Shown: one piece after another, positions 55,291 to 63,980 of the stretch | How positions within the stretch are numbered: position 1 is the first letter of the stretch | Layout of the letters: every line of letters begins with the position of its first letter | Assembly: GCA_035551615.1 (NCBI GenBank) | Contig: DASZNC010000129.1 | Coordinates: forward strand, 1 to 64,000 | DNA: 64,000 nt | Source of the DNA: JAKCDU01 sp035551615 | GTDB taxonomy: Bacteria; Actinomycetota; Acidimicrobiia; Acidimicrobiales; Palsa-688 | Reading direction: 5' to 3' | The notes under the pieces: generated by a model | The model's input: the letters and a program-made list of their open reading frames with translations, nothing else | The model's database searches: none | Told to the model about the DNA's origin: nothing | Position numbers and translations under genes: made by a program

Positions 55291-55983
55291 GTGGAAGACG
55301 ACGAAGGCATCAGAGCGGCCCGGCTGCTGGCCGCCCAGGAATCCGCTGAGGCCCTCTTCCGGGCGATCGAAGCCGAAGGGATCCTGCGCCCGGGCGTGTG
55401 GGACAGCGCGGCGAGTGAGGCCGTCTACGAACTGGCCGGGGAACGGTTCGGCGTCGAACAGCACTGGCACAAGCGCATCGTGCGTTCCGGCCCGAATACG
55501 TTGCAGCCGTACGTCGCCGATCCACCGGATCGGCAGATGGTCGAAGGCGACATAGTGTTCGCCGACTTCGGCCCGGTCTTCGTTGGCTGGGAGGCCGACT
55601 TCGGGCGGACCTGGGTCCTCGGTGACGACCCGGTCAAACTGCGGCTACGCGATGACCTGGCGCCGGTGTTCGCCGCCGGGCAGGCCTTCTACCGGACCCA
55701 TCCCGAGATCACGGCGGCCGATATGTATGCCGAAATGATCCGCCTGGCCGGAGATCGGGGCTGGGAGTTCGGCAACATGCACTGCGGGCACCTGGTGGGG
55801 GAGCACCCGCACGAGGAGATGGCCGGCGGCCGGCTCGACTCGCTCATCTGTGCATCCAATCCCAGACCGCTTCGCGGACCGGACCCGTCCGGCCGGGTCG
55901 GCCATTGGATACTCGAAGTCCACCTGGTCGACCGGGACCTCCAGATCGGAGGATTCCTGGAACAACTGCTCACGCTGCCCTGA
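55291..55983 (+). CDS. M24-family metallopeptidase-like protein (Xaa-Pro aminopeptidase/creatinase fold)
   Basis: A 230-aa pita-bread-fold protein lacking the usual N-terminal domain. Metal ligands are visible: Asp in VFADFGPVFVGW, Asp in EADFGRTWVLG, His in GHLVGEHPHE and Glu in HWILEVHLVD. GTG 55291 is chosen because a TATCAA box lies 6 nt upstream; GTG 55273 would add six residues. Function could be peptide cleavage or a non-peptidase reaction; context does not decide. Confidence 0.8.
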   Translation: MEDDEGIRAARLLAAQESAEALFRAIEAEGILRPGVWDSAASEAVYELAGERFGVEQHWHKRIVRSGPNTLQPYVADPPDRQMVEGDIVFADFGPVFVGWEADFGRTWVLGDDPVKLRLRDDLAPVFAAGQAFYRTHPEITAADMYAEMIRLAGDRGWEFGNMHCGHLVGEHPHEEMAGGRLDSLICASNPRPLRGPDPSGRVGHWILEVHLVDRDLQIGGFLEQLLTLP

Positions 55984-56073
55984 ACGGATACCGAGTCATT
56001 CGAATCGAATCCGATGATTGGCGGCGGCCGGTTCCGTCTGTGAACTACCCGATCGACGCAGGAGGCCCAGGAC

Positions 56074-56577
56074 ATGACGAACGAAACCGACGACGAGATG
56101 CTGCTGGCCTTCCTGCGGGCCCAGCGCGCAACCGTGTTGGCCATCGTCGACGGGCTGAGCGGGGAGGCCTGGCACCGCTCGGTCGTGCCGACCGGCTGGA
56201 CGCCGGCCGGGATGTTGGAACACCTGGGCGGTGCCGAATGGCACTGGTTCCAGGGCGTCGTGTCCGGCAAGCAACCGGAGCTTCCGGATGACGTCGACGA
56301 TGACCGTCCTCCGTATGACCCGGAGACGGTCGTGTTCACGGCCGAAGGTTCCTGGGAAGAGGCGCTCGGTTTCTACCGCGACCAGTGCGCCGCGTCCGAT
56401 GCCGTGTTGGCGACCACGTCACTCTCCGAACGTCCGCTGGGCCGACACGGGCTCTTCGAGCCGCCGAACGTCCGCTGGATCGTTCTTCACATGATCGAGG
56501 AGACGGCCAGGCACGCCGGTCACCTCGACCTGGCTCGAGAACTGCTCGACGGCGAGGTCCGCCGCGGCCCCAGGTGA
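56074..56577 (+). CDS. DinB/DUF664-family protein (putative thiol-dependent transferase)
   Basis: A 167-aa four-helix protein with GGAGG upstream. The three metal-ligand His expected of the DinB/YfiT family are seen as MLEHLGGAEWHWF and RHAGHLDLARELLDG. WHRSVVPTGWTPAGMLEHL resembles actinobacterial DUF664 proteins, which include mycothiol-dependent transferases. Substrate unknown. Confidence 0.83.
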   Translation: MTNETDDEMLLAFLRAQRATVLAIVDGLSGEAWHRSVVPTGWTPAGMLEHLGGAEWHWFQGVVSGKQPELPDDVDDDRPPYDPETVVFTAEGSWEEALGFYRDQCAASDAVLATTSLSERPLGRHGLFEPPNVRWIVLHMIEETARHAGHLDLARELLDGEVRRGPR

Positions 56578-56607
56578 ACGGGCACCGGGGTCGCTCCCGG
56601 AGAGTGT

Positions 56608-57261
56608 TCAGGCCTGCTCGGCGCGGGTGAACGTCAAATGCGTTACGCCGCTGGGCGACGACACCGTCTCGAGGTCGAAGTCCTTCTCGCGACCTTCGAG
56701 ACCGTCCCAGAGGCGTACCCCCCGGCCGAGCAGGATCGGAACGACGACCACGTGCATGTGATCGACCAGCCCCTCGGCGAGGAACGAGCGAACGACCGTA
56801 GGACCTCCGCCGATGCGTACGTCCTGACCTGAGGCCGCCTCCCTGGCTGTGTCGAGGGCCTCGGCCGGGGACGCGTCGATGAAGTGGAACGTCGTACCCC
56901 CCTCCATCTCCAGAGACGGGCGCACGTGGTGCGTGAGAACGAACGTCGGGGTGTGGAACGGCGGGTTCGCGCCCCACCACCCCTTCCAGTCCGGGTCTTC
57001 GTGCCATCCGGGCGGCCCGAACTTGCCGGCGCCCATGATCTCCGCGCCGAAGCCGACAGCGTGCTGGCGGGCGATCGCGTCGTCGATGCCGGTCGCCCCG
57101 CCGGGCTGGCCGAACACTTCGCTGCGACCCCATTTGGTGGCAATCATCCACTCGTGGAGCCGATGGCCGGCATGGCCGAACGGTGCCTCGAGGGTCAAAT
57201 CCTCGCCAGTACCGAAGCCGTCGAGCGAGATGGAGAAGTTGTGGATTCGGGCAAGCGACAT
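56608..57261 (-). CDS. Dihydrofolate reductase-like / RibD C-terminal domain protein
   Basis: A 217-aa protein from ATG 57261 (GGAG 8 nt upstream). IHNFSISLDGFGTG, FVLTHHVRPSLEMEGGTTFHFID and VRIGGGPTVVRSFLAEGLVDHMHVVVVPILLGRG (in parts) match the RibD_C/YyaP family, NADPH-binding reductases of unknown substrate. It is not a folA orthologue. The 235-bp stretch upstream (57262-57496) holds no gene I can support. Confidence 0.85.
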   Translation of the reverse strand: MSLARIHNFSISLDGFGTGEDLTLEAPFGHAGHRLHEWMIATKWGRSEVFGQPGGATGIDDAIARQHAVGFGAEIMGAGKFGPPGWHEDPDWKGWWGANPPFHTPTFVLTHHVRPSLEMEGGTTFHFIDASPAEALDTAREAASGQDVRIGGGPTVVRSFLAEGLVDHMHVVVVPILLGRGVRLWDGLEGREKDFDLETVSSPSGVTHLTFTRAEQA

Positions 57262-57496
57262 CAACGGAGCTCCTGTACTCATTTGCTGGTCAGCGGCAAA
57301 GCTGACGCGCCGGTATGAACCGATCTCACCGGTCGTCGTCGGATCTGACGCACATCACGACCAGAACTCATCGGACCAAACCTTGGCACACGCCCTGGCT
57401 CGCGCCGGCCGATCCCCCGAACTCGATCACGCAGATAGCACATCGGACCGGATCCACACCTGGCCGGCCCGACCACCGCTCGGTGCCGATCACCGC

Positions 57497-58165
57497 TCAG
57501 GGCCCGAACGCCCAGGCCACCATCAGCGGGAACTCCTTGCGCCAGAACGCGTCACCGTGTGATCCGTCCCGCTCGGTCATGACGACATCCGCCCCGGCGC
57601 CTCGCAGGGCCTTGGCCCACCGGGCCGCGTTCTGCAGGAAGAACGGCTCGGCGGTCCCGGCGACCAGATAGGTGCGCGGGACCGGGACGGGCATCACAGC
57701 CGGCGGGCGGTAGCCACCCCCCGGCGAGGCGCAGAAAGCGACCCCGTACAGATCGGGGTGGCGAACACCCATCGCCAGAGCGAGTTCCCCGCTCGCCGAC
57801 ACACCGCACACCGCCGTGCGCTCGGCCGGAAGCACCAACCCGAGGCGCCTTCCCGCCCATAGCCGGACATTTTCGACGAAGAACCGCTCGTGGGCGGCAA
57901 ATCGCTGAGGATCACTCCAGTCGAACCCCTCGCTGCACACGTACTCCTGCATCCGCAGCTTCTCATCGTTCGCTCGGCGGGCGCCGACGACCATCGTCGG
58001 AGGACCGTCCGCCTCTTCCAGGTCTGCGCCCCACTTGGCGATCATTTGACCATCACCGGCGAAGACGACGGCCGCAGGCGGGTCCGCAGGAATGTATGCG
58101 GTGACCATCCGGCCGCGGCCGTAATCGAGGACCTCGCTGACCAGCTCTCCGGCCGCAGACGACAT
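57497..58165 (-). CDS. Esterase D-like alpha/beta hydrolase
   Basis: A 222-aa putative esterase (PF00756-like). AVVFAGDGQMIAKWGADLE, a VVGARRANDEKLRMQEY lid segment, nucleophile elbow GVSASGELA with Ser, and catalytic His in DGSHGDAFW are present. No signal peptide. A GAGGAGG ribosome site precedes ATG 58165. Substrate unknown. Confidence 0.83.
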   Translation of the reverse strand: MSSAAGELVSEVLDYGRGRMVTAYIPADPPAAVVFAGDGQMIAKWGADLEEADGPPTMVVGARRANDEKLRMQEYVCSEGFDWSDPQRFAAHERFFVENVRLWAGRRLGLVLPAERTAVCGVSASGELALAMGVRHPDLYGVAFCASPGGGYRPPAVMPVPVPRTYLVAGTAEPFFLQNAARWAKALRGAGADVVMTERDGSHGDAFWRKEFPLMVAWAFGP

Positions 58166-58255
58166 CGGGCTACTACCTCCTCACAAACACGATTCGCTCC
58201 GAATGTGCACGTGGCGAAGAGTGCACTTCCGGTCGCGCCTCTGTTGTCCGACTCC

Positions 58256-58261
58256 TAATCT
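58256..58261 (+). promoter_or_regulatory. Candidate leaderless -10 box TAATCT (RidA gene)
   Basis: TAATCT ends 6 nt before ATG 58268; no Shine-Dalgarno. Confidence 0.42.
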
Positions 58262-58267
58262 TCGTTC

Positions 58268-58648
58268 ATGCCGAGAGACATAATCGCCACCGAGGATGCT
58301 CCGAGCTCACCGTTCTTCAGTCAGGCGGTGCGAGCGGGTGCATACGTCTACGTCTCCGGGATGACCGGCACGGTGCCCAGTACCGGTGAGATGGCTGGTC
58401 CCACCATCCACGATCAGACCCGACAGGCACTCACGAACTGCGAGAACGTCCTGCGCGCCGCAGGGGCCACGCTCGATGATGTCGTCGAGGTGGGCGTCCT
58501 CCTCGCCCGCCCGGAGGACTTCTCCGGACTGAACCAGGCTTACGGTGAGATGTTCCCGACCGAGCCACCGGCGCGCTACGTAGCCAAGCTCGGAGTCGAC
58601 ATCCCGAACGTGTTGGTGTCGATCCGAATGACGGCCGTCACCCACTAA
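58268..58648 (+). CDS. RidA-family (YjgF/YER057c/UK114) imine deaminase-like protein
   Basis: A 126-aa trimeric-fold protein. YVYVSGMTGTVPSTGEM, QTRQALTNCENVLRAAGATLDDVVEVGVLL and PPARYVAKLGVDIPNVLVSIRMTAV (in parts) match RidA. The conserved substrate-binding Arg is in the PARYVAKLG segment. It may hydrolyse reactive enamines/imines or act in a catabolic pathway. Confidence 0.88.
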   Translation: MPRDIIATEDAPSSPFFSQAVRAGAYVYVSGMTGTVPSTGEMAGPTIHDQTRQALTNCENVLRAAGATLDDVVEVGVLLARPEDFSGLNQAYGEMFPTEPPARYVAKLGVDIPNVLVSIRMTAVTH

Positions 58649-58753
58649 CAGTCGAACGCCGACAGATAGCACCCGGATTGAACTCGTCACACCACCCCTG
58701 CTGACGACGCACAGCCCAATGACATCGTCGATCCGAGTGCCACGACCTGGTCC

Positions 58754-59145
58754 TTGAATTCGGTGCAGACTCCTGTTGTGCGAATCACCTCCTCGGATCC
58801 GGTGTTAGCCGTCCACGACTTGGAGCGCTCCGGATCGTGGTACCGCGACGTGCTCGGAGCAGAACTCGAAGACGTAGATTCCGGCAACTGGCGGTTCTGC
58901 CGCGTCGGCACGACGACTTTCATGTTGGGTCATTGCCCGGATGCCCCCTCGGCCCGTGAACTCGGCGATCACAGCTACATCGCCTACCTACACGTTGACG
59001 ACGTCGACGGCTTCTATCGAAGAGCGTGGACGCCGGCGCCGAGGTGTTGAGTCCACCGCAGAATCAACCTTGGGGTAAGCGGGAGTTCGGGCTGCGCTCG
59101 CCCGACGGCCACCGATTCATGCTCGGGGCGACCACCATTGGATGA
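58754..59145 (+). pseudogene. VOC/glyoxalase-family gene broken by a one-base frameshift
   Basis: The frame from 58754 encodes RITSSDPVLAVHDLERSGSWYRDVLGAELE and YIAYLHVDDVDGFYRRA, then ends early at 59050. The missing C-terminal half continues in the -1 frame as VDAGAEVLSPPQNQPWGKREFGLRSPDGHRF (given in parts) to a stop at 59143-59145. One lost G near 59030 would explain it. Either a recent pseudogene or a sequencing error; the rest of both halves is well kept. Confidence 0.75.
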
Positions 59146-59159
59146 TCAAGGAGGATTCG

Positions 59160-59999
59160 ATGTCACAGGATGACAACAAGCCTTTACCAGCGGTGGTCGA
59201 CCGCCGGATTTTCGACCAGCAACTGGAGGAGTTGCGGGCGAGGGAGAAGGCACTCACCCGCCAGGCCGACGCCATCGCCGCCGACCGCCGCCGGCTGCCG
59301 ATGGTCGAGGTGGCGGCAGACAGCCCACTGCTCGGGCCGCACGGGCCGATGACGTTGCTCGACGCCTTCGACGATCGGCGTCAACTCATCGCCTACTACT
59401 TCATGTGGTGGCCGGGCCAGCCGGCGGCCGAGCAGTGCGAAGGCTGCACCTGGGTCATGAGCCATGTCGGCGAGCTTTCCTACCTGCACTCGCGCGACAT
59501 CACTTTCGCTGTGCTCTGCCAGGGGCGCAATACCGCATTCGGCCCAGCTGAGGCGCAGACCTCCTACGACGAGAGCATCCGCTACCGCGAGTTCATGGGC
59601 TGGACCATGCCGTGGTATTCGGCCCAGCCTTCACTCGACACGCTCCTCGTCGGACGGGAGCAGGGTCTGTTCCACCTGGTGTGCTATCTACGCGACGGCG
59701 ACAGAGTCTTCGAAACCTACTGGACCAAGCGCCGCGGAGCCGAAGTCCTGGACTACAGCTACGCGCTCATGGATCTCACCGTGTTCGGCAGGCAAGAGGA
59801 CTGGGAGGACTCGCCGGCCGGCTGGCCCCGGCGAGGTCACGCGACCCGCACCCTTGGCGGCGCTCCGGAGTGGACGCCACTGCGGGAGTGGCCAGGCGGC
59901 CGTCCTACGTCGCAGTGGCCACGGCTCGAGGCCGGGCACTCCGACTCGCTCGGAACAGCAGACGCGGGCACGCCACCTCCTTCTGATCCATGCCACTGA
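59160..59999 (+). CDS. DUF899-family thioredoxin-like protein
   Basis: A 279-aa protein from ATG 59160 with AAGGAGG upstream. LPAVVDRRIFDQQLEELRAREKALTRQADAIAADRRRLPMVEV opens it (parts of one helix), then FMWWPGQPAAEQCEGCTW with a CEGC thioredoxin-type pair, and EYRE-like YREFMGWTMPWYS. DUF899 proteins are common in Actinobacteria and of unknown function. The C-terminal ~40 residues are low-complexity. Confidence 0.87.
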   Translation: MSQDDNKPLPAVVDRRIFDQQLEELRAREKALTRQADAIAADRRRLPMVEVAADSPLLGPHGPMTLLDAFDDRRQLIAYYFMWWPGQPAAEQCEGCTWVMSHVGELSYLHSRDITFAVLCQGRNTAFGPAEAQTSYDESIRYREFMGWTMPWYSAQPSLDTLLVGREQGLFHLVCYLRDGDRVFETYWTKRRGAEVLDYSYALMDLTVFGRQEDWEDSPAGWPRRGHATRTLGGAPEWTPLREWPGGRPTSQWPRLEAGHSDSLGTADAGTPPPSDPCH

Positions 60000-60065
60000 C
60001 AAACGGCAGCTCGCGCAGCCTGGGCGTCGGCCAGTCCCTCCCCTCAGACGCGACACACTGCGGGT

Positions 60066-60848
60066 ATGACATCGACGGGATCCGATAGCGACAGGGCGGT
60101 CCAACGGCTGGTGGACAAGGTTTGCGTCGTCGCCGGCGCCGCCAGCCCGATCGGTCGGGCCGTGGCCGAGCGCTTCGCCCGCGAAGGCGGCCTCGTCGTC
60201 GGTATCGACCTCGTTGGCCATGACGTCGGCGTTCTTCCGCTGGAGGCCGACCTCACCGACGAGGGGCGGGTTCGAGCCGTCTTCGACGAGATCGTGGAGC
60301 GATTCGGTCGGATCGACGTGCTCTACAACAACGCCGGGCTCATGGACCGAAACGACGGGAGCGCCTTGGACTGCGATCTCGAGACGTGGCGGCGCGTCCT
60401 CGACGCCAACATCACGCCCGCACTCCTGACCTGCAAGCACGGGATCCGGCGGATGCTCGACGCCGATCCAGCGACCGGTTCGGTCATCAACAGCGCGTCC
60501 TTCCTCGCTCACACGGGCGCGGCAACAGCACCCATGGCGTTCTCGGCGTCGAAGTCGGCAATCGTGCAGCTTTCTCGCGACCTCGGAATCCACTTGGCCC
60601 GGAGCGGAGTTCGCGTGAACGCAGTCCTGTTCGGCCCGATCGAGACCCCTGCTCAGCGGGCCATCCTCGGGGCCTACCCGGACACCCTCCCGGCCCGACT
60701 GATCCACTGGCCGATGGGTCGGTTCGGCACGCTCGAGGAGGCCGCTGGAGCGATCGCGTTCCTGGCCAGCGACGACGCCGGTTTCATCACTGCCGCCGCC
60801 CTTCCCGTCGATGGCGGAATCACGACTGCGTTCACCATCCCGAGCTGA
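60066..60848 (+). CDS. Short-chain dehydrogenase/reductase, catalytic Tyr replaced by Phe
   Basis: A 260-aa SDR. Cofactor motif VVAGAASPIGRAVAERFA, NNAG (YNNAGLMD), the catalytic Ser in VINSASFLA, and C-terminal ASDDAGFITAAALPVDGG are classical. The YxxxK position reads AFSASK, so the catalytic Tyr is Phe while Lys is kept. Such a change usually cripples dehydrogenase activity, so the protein may be a binding or non-redox SDR, or use another residue. Asp after the second strand (VGIDLVG) favours NAD. Confidence 0.85.
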   Translation: MTSTGSDSDRAVQRLVDKVCVVAGAASPIGRAVAERFAREGGLVVGIDLVGHDVGVLPLEADLTDEGRVRAVFDEIVERFGRIDVLYNNAGLMDRNDGSALDCDLETWRRVLDANITPALLTCKHGIRRMLDADPATGSVINSASFLAHTGAATAPMAFSASKSAIVQLSRDLGIHLARSGVRVNAVLFGPIETPAQRAILGAYPDTLPARLIHWPMGRFGTLEEAAGAIAFLASDDAGFITAAALPVDGGITTAFTIPS

Positions 60849-60999
60849 ATCGTGAGGGGAGGTCCGTGAGGTGGCATCGTGGCTCGACATTCCGGAGCTG
60901 CCGCAATGCCTTATCTGCGATCACACCCGGATTCATGGTCAGCCACTCCTGCGGGCCGTTGCATGAGCCACCCGGCATTGGCGCGATCAGGTTTGCTGG

Positions 61000-62328
61000 T
61001 CAGCGCGTCGGTTCGGATGCATAGAGGATGGCCTCCGAGACGCTGCCCCCGTTGACCGTCGGTCCCAGCACCACTCGGGATTTGTCGGTCGACGGGTTGA
61101 ACCATAGGAGGGAACTGCCGGCGCCGCAGCCGGGCTCGGCCTGGATGGCCAGTTCCCCGTCGGCTGCGCCGTCGATGACAGCGCTGTCACCACTGGACAC
61201 GCCGGGGACGTTCACTGCGGAGGTGGTCCCGTTGGCTGCGACCCGAGCGACGTATTGATACCCGCAGGCGCCGGTGGCCTGGCTGAAGGTTCCCGTTGGG
61301 AGCGTCCAGAGGTTCTCGTCTCCGAAGTCCTGCGGCGATTTGGGCGCGGTCAGCCGGGTCGGAGCGCCTGCCGGCACGGGGACCTCCCACAGGCCACCGT
61401 CGCCTCCACAGCGGGCCAGCAGCGCTGCCTGATCCAGCCAGCGGACCAGGCCCGTGCAGGAGCCCGGAAGTTGTGTGATCACAGTGCCGTCGTTGCCGAT
61501 CACGGCGATTCCGCCGGTGGCGGCGACGGCTAGCTGCGTCCCGTCGGGTGACTCTGAGATGGAGCCCGAGGCTTTCCCTACCTGAGCGAACGTCGAGGGG
61601 TACTGCAACTGCACCTGTCCGTCGTATCCGATTCGCTGAACGCTGGCGGGACTGGTGCCACAGCATGAGGTCAGGATCGCTTGCCCGGTCGGCCGGGTGA
61701 AGCCAACCGTTTCGCCCTGGGTCATCGGGAACGAGGAGTCGGTGCGGTCATTGGTCAGGTCGACGATGATTGCTCTGGGCTGGGAGCCGGCCGGCGCGTA
61801 GGTGAACAGGGCGAGATGTCCGTCGCCCGACCAATCGACCAAGTCGCTCCCAATGGCCGGAGCCGGTCCAACCAGGTACCGAAGTCCTGTCGGGCTGATC
61901 AGGTAGATGCTGCCGGCTACTGGTGGGGTGGAGGAAGGCGCCCCGGCGGCATGGGGAGTGGCCGGGTTCCACAGAGCGAGCAACCAGCCGGAACCCACCT
62001 GGGCCCAAGGGATCGCCGTCACCGATGGCAAGGGTGTCGTCGGGGCCACCGCAGTGGTCGGCGGAGCGACGTTGGTAGTGATGGGAGAAACGGTCGTCGG
62101 CGTCAATCTCAGGACTGTCGTCGGCGACGGCGACGGCGGAGCCGGGTTCACGACAACGCTCGACCGTGAGGATGAGCCGAAGGTCAAAACGGCGACCACT
62201 GCGGCCACGCTGGCGACCGCCGCCAGGCTTCCCCCGCTAACCAGCAGTCTCCGTCGGGTGCGCATCTGCCGGCTGCGGGCCTTGGCGGCCACACGAAGGC
62301 GTTCGACGTCTCGGCTATGCATCGACAT
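61000..62328 (-). CDS. Membrane-anchored extracellular beta-propeller protein, partner of ECF sigma factor
   Basis: A 442-aa protein. A ~30-residue basic cytoplasmic N-terminus is followed by a single helix (LLVSGGSLAAVASVAAVVAVLTF in part), a Pro/Thr/Ser linker and a propeller-like domain (GSIYLISPTGLRYLV, VDWSGDGHLALFTYAPAG, ISESPDGTQLAVAATGG). ATG 62328 has GGAGGT 7 nt upstream and overlaps the sigma-factor gene end by 14 bp. Position and topology suggest an anti-sigma or sensor role, but no known anti-sigma domain is seen. Confidence 0.7.
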   Translation of the reverse strand: MSMHSRDVERLRVAAKARSRQMRTRRRLLVSGGSLAAVASVAAVVAVLTFGSSSRSSVVVNPAPPSPSPTTVLRLTPTTVSPITTNVAPPTTAVAPTTPLPSVTAIPWAQVGSGWLLALWNPATPHAAGAPSSTPPVAGSIYLISPTGLRYLVGPAPAIGSDLVDWSGDGHLALFTYAPAGSQPRAIIVDLTNDRTDSSFPMTQGETVGFTRPTGQAILTSCCGTSPASVQRIGYDGQVQLQYPSTFAQVGKASGSISESPDGTQLAVAATGGIAVIGNDGTVITQLPGSCTGLVRWLDQAALLARCGGDGGLWEVPVPAGAPTRLTAPKSPQDFGDENLWTLPTGTFSQATGACGYQYVARVAANGTTSAVNVPGVSSGDSAVIDGAADGELAIQAEPGCGAGSSLLWFNPSTDKSRVVLGPTVNGGSVSEAILYASEPTR

Positions 62329-62833
62329 CTCGTGCACCTCCAGTGATCTGCTCGGCAAGGGGGGTGGTCAGGGCCGCCAGGCCCCGTTGAACGTGGACCT
62401 TGACCGAGCCGACCGACACTCCCATGACGGCAGCTGTGTCGCCTTCGGTCAGATCGGCCAGGTAGCGGAGGGCGACCGCTTCGCGCTGTCGGCTGGGCAA
62501 GCCCCTCAGTGCCTCGGCCAGCACCACACCATCAAGGCTCGGCTCCCCCAGACCGAGCGGCCTCGAACCCTCGCTGCTGCGTCGTTCGCGTCCGCGGCGG
62601 CGCGTCTCTGACCTTCGCATGTCCAACGCCACGTTGACCGCCACCCGCATGATCCACGCTCCGCGATGTGGGTTCTCCCGCACCTTCCGCCAGTTCAAAT
62701 GGGCTTTCGCCATGGCCTCTACAGCCGCGTCCTCCGCCGCTGACCGATCCCGGAGAACACGATCGGCAACGGCGACCGTCTTGGCGATCATCTCGCCGAA
62801 GAACGCGTCGTAGTCGCCTTCGTCGATCGTCAT
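62315..62833 (-). CDS. ECF-family RNA polymerase sigma factor
   Basis: A 172-aa ECF sigma. Region 2: RVLRDRSAAEDAAVEAMAKAHLNW and AWIMRVAVNVALDMRR; region 4: LPSRQREAVALRYLADLTEGDTAAVMGVSVGSVKVHVQRGLAAL (in parts). It resembles the SigE/SACE-type group that is often encoded beside a membrane protein. ATG 62833 follows GGAGGG closely; GTG 62851 has no ribosome site. Confidence 0.87.
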   Translation of the reverse strand: MTIDEGDYDAFFGEMIAKTVAVADRVLRDRSAAEDAAVEAMAKAHLNWRKVRENPHRGAWIMRVAVNVALDMRRSETRRRGRERRSSEGSRPLGLGEPSLDGVVLAEALRGLPSRQREAVALRYLADLTEGDTAAVMGVSVGSVKVHVQRGLAALTTPLAEQITGGARDVDA

Positions 62834-63141
62834 CACCCTCCCAAACGTCACTGCGTCAGTAGAAGGATGACACTCCCCGAAACTTCCGTCCCCAACTTGA
62901 CCGCCACCTGCACTGCGGACACCCGCGCAGCGTCACCTGTCATCGCCCGGCAGCTTCATCATGACGTCACCGGTTGCGGCGGGTGAAGCGCAGCAGCTCC
63001 GGCCTGACGTTCTGGTGTCGCTCCCGTGGCCGGGTGGCACAGAACACGCCTGCCAGGGGCGTCATTCGACGGTGACCTGACCCATCGGCTCGCATCTCGG
63101 GGGCGCTCGTCCGTCACCGTGTCCCGTGCCATGCTCGTGTC
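62834..63141. other. Intergenic region, no supported gene
   Basis: A 308-bp gap between the divergent ECF sigma and VOC genes. No ORF with plausible coding composition, no hairpin with a T-tract and no clear repeat was seen. It should contain the promoters of both flanking genes. Confidence 0.5.
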
Positions 63142-63531
63142 GTGGAACAGCGAATCAGCTTGGTGACTCTCGGCGTGACCGACTTGGCCCGAGCCCGGCA
63201 CTTCTATGAGACTTTGGGGTGGGCGGGCGCTCAACAGCCCGATCACGAAGTGTGCTTCTTCCAAGCAGGCGGCATGGTCTTCGGCCTGTGGACTGCTCTT
63301 GGCGGCCATGGTGCGCCCGGAATCGAACTCGCCTACAACGTCGGTTCCCCACCGGAAGTGGATGTTGTCCTGTCCGATGCCGAACGTGCCGGTGGGAGCA
63401 TCGTGCGGCCGGCCGCCGAGGCGCCATGGGGTGGAACGACAGGGGCGTTCGCAGATCCTGACGGCTACGTGTGGGAAGTGGCGCACAACCCCGGATGGAC
63501 CATCAAGCCGGACGGATCGATCCAGATCTGA
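63142..63531 (+). CDS. VOC-family (glyoxalase-like) protein
   Basis: A 129-aa single VOC domain starting at GTG. ISLVTLGVTDLARARHFYETLGW opens it, GIELAYNVGSPPEVDVVL sits mid-domain, and GAFADPDGYVWEVAHNP closes it with the usual Glu ligand. The first metal ligand position (His/Gln) is not obvious (SLVTL). Function unknown; the family includes resistance proteins and small dioxygenases. Confidence 0.87.
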   Translation: MEQRISLVTLGVTDLARARHFYETLGWAGAQQPDHEVCFFQAGGMVFGLWTALGGHGAPGIELAYNVGSPPEVDVVLSDAERAGGSIVRPAAEAPWGGTTGAFADPDGYVWEVAHNPGWTIKPDGSIQI

Positions 63532-63701
63532 TCCGCACTCGATCCCCTCACCGGCCGGTCCTCGAGCGCAGACGCCAGGGGAACGCCCGCTACAAGCCGG
63601 ACTCTATGAACAAAGCGCGTCCGCGGCTCTCCACGACCCGGCGGTCGAGTCGAGCCGAGTCGAGCCCCCTGCCTCCCGAGTGACATCCACCCTTCTCGCG
63701 A

Positions 63702-63980
63702 TCACTTGCGCCGACCCACCTTGTTCCAGCGGAAATGGACGAACACCCGCCCGAAGTTGTTGGAGTCCTTTTCCACGCGGTCGTATAGGGCCTTCACTTC
63801 CTTCTGGTCGAGGAATCGCAGCACCCGCTTCTTGAGCTGTCCACTGCCTTGACCGGGGATGATCTCGACCAGGGTCGCCCTCGTCCGGACCGCCTCATCG
63901 ATCACGGCCGACAGGGCCCGTTCGATCTCCTCCCCTCGGTTGTAGACATCGTGCAAGTCGAGCTTCAACCTCACCGACAC
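63702..63980 (-). CDS. Stand-alone Smr (MutS2 C-terminal) domain protein
   Basis: A 92-aa protein. LKLDLHDVYNRGEEIERAL carries the LDxH motif, and LVEIIPGQGSGQLKKRVLRFL matches the H-G-x-G-type loop of the Smr domain with PGQGSG in place of HGxGxG. Smr domains nick or bind DNA/RNA; in ribosome rescue they cleave mRNA. GTG start 63980 is 20 bp from the window edge, so an upstream start cannot be excluded. Confidence 0.85.
   Translation of the reverse strand: MSVRLKLDLHDVYNRGEEIERALSAVIDEAVRTRATLVEIIPGQGSGQLKKRVLRFLDQKEVKALYDRVEKDSNNFGRVFVHFRWNKVGRRK

Noticed and set aside
57262..57496. Possible small gene in the gap before the RibD-like gene
   Set aside because: Open frames here are short, His/Arg/Pro-rich, without ribosome sites, and extend as shadows of flanking genes.
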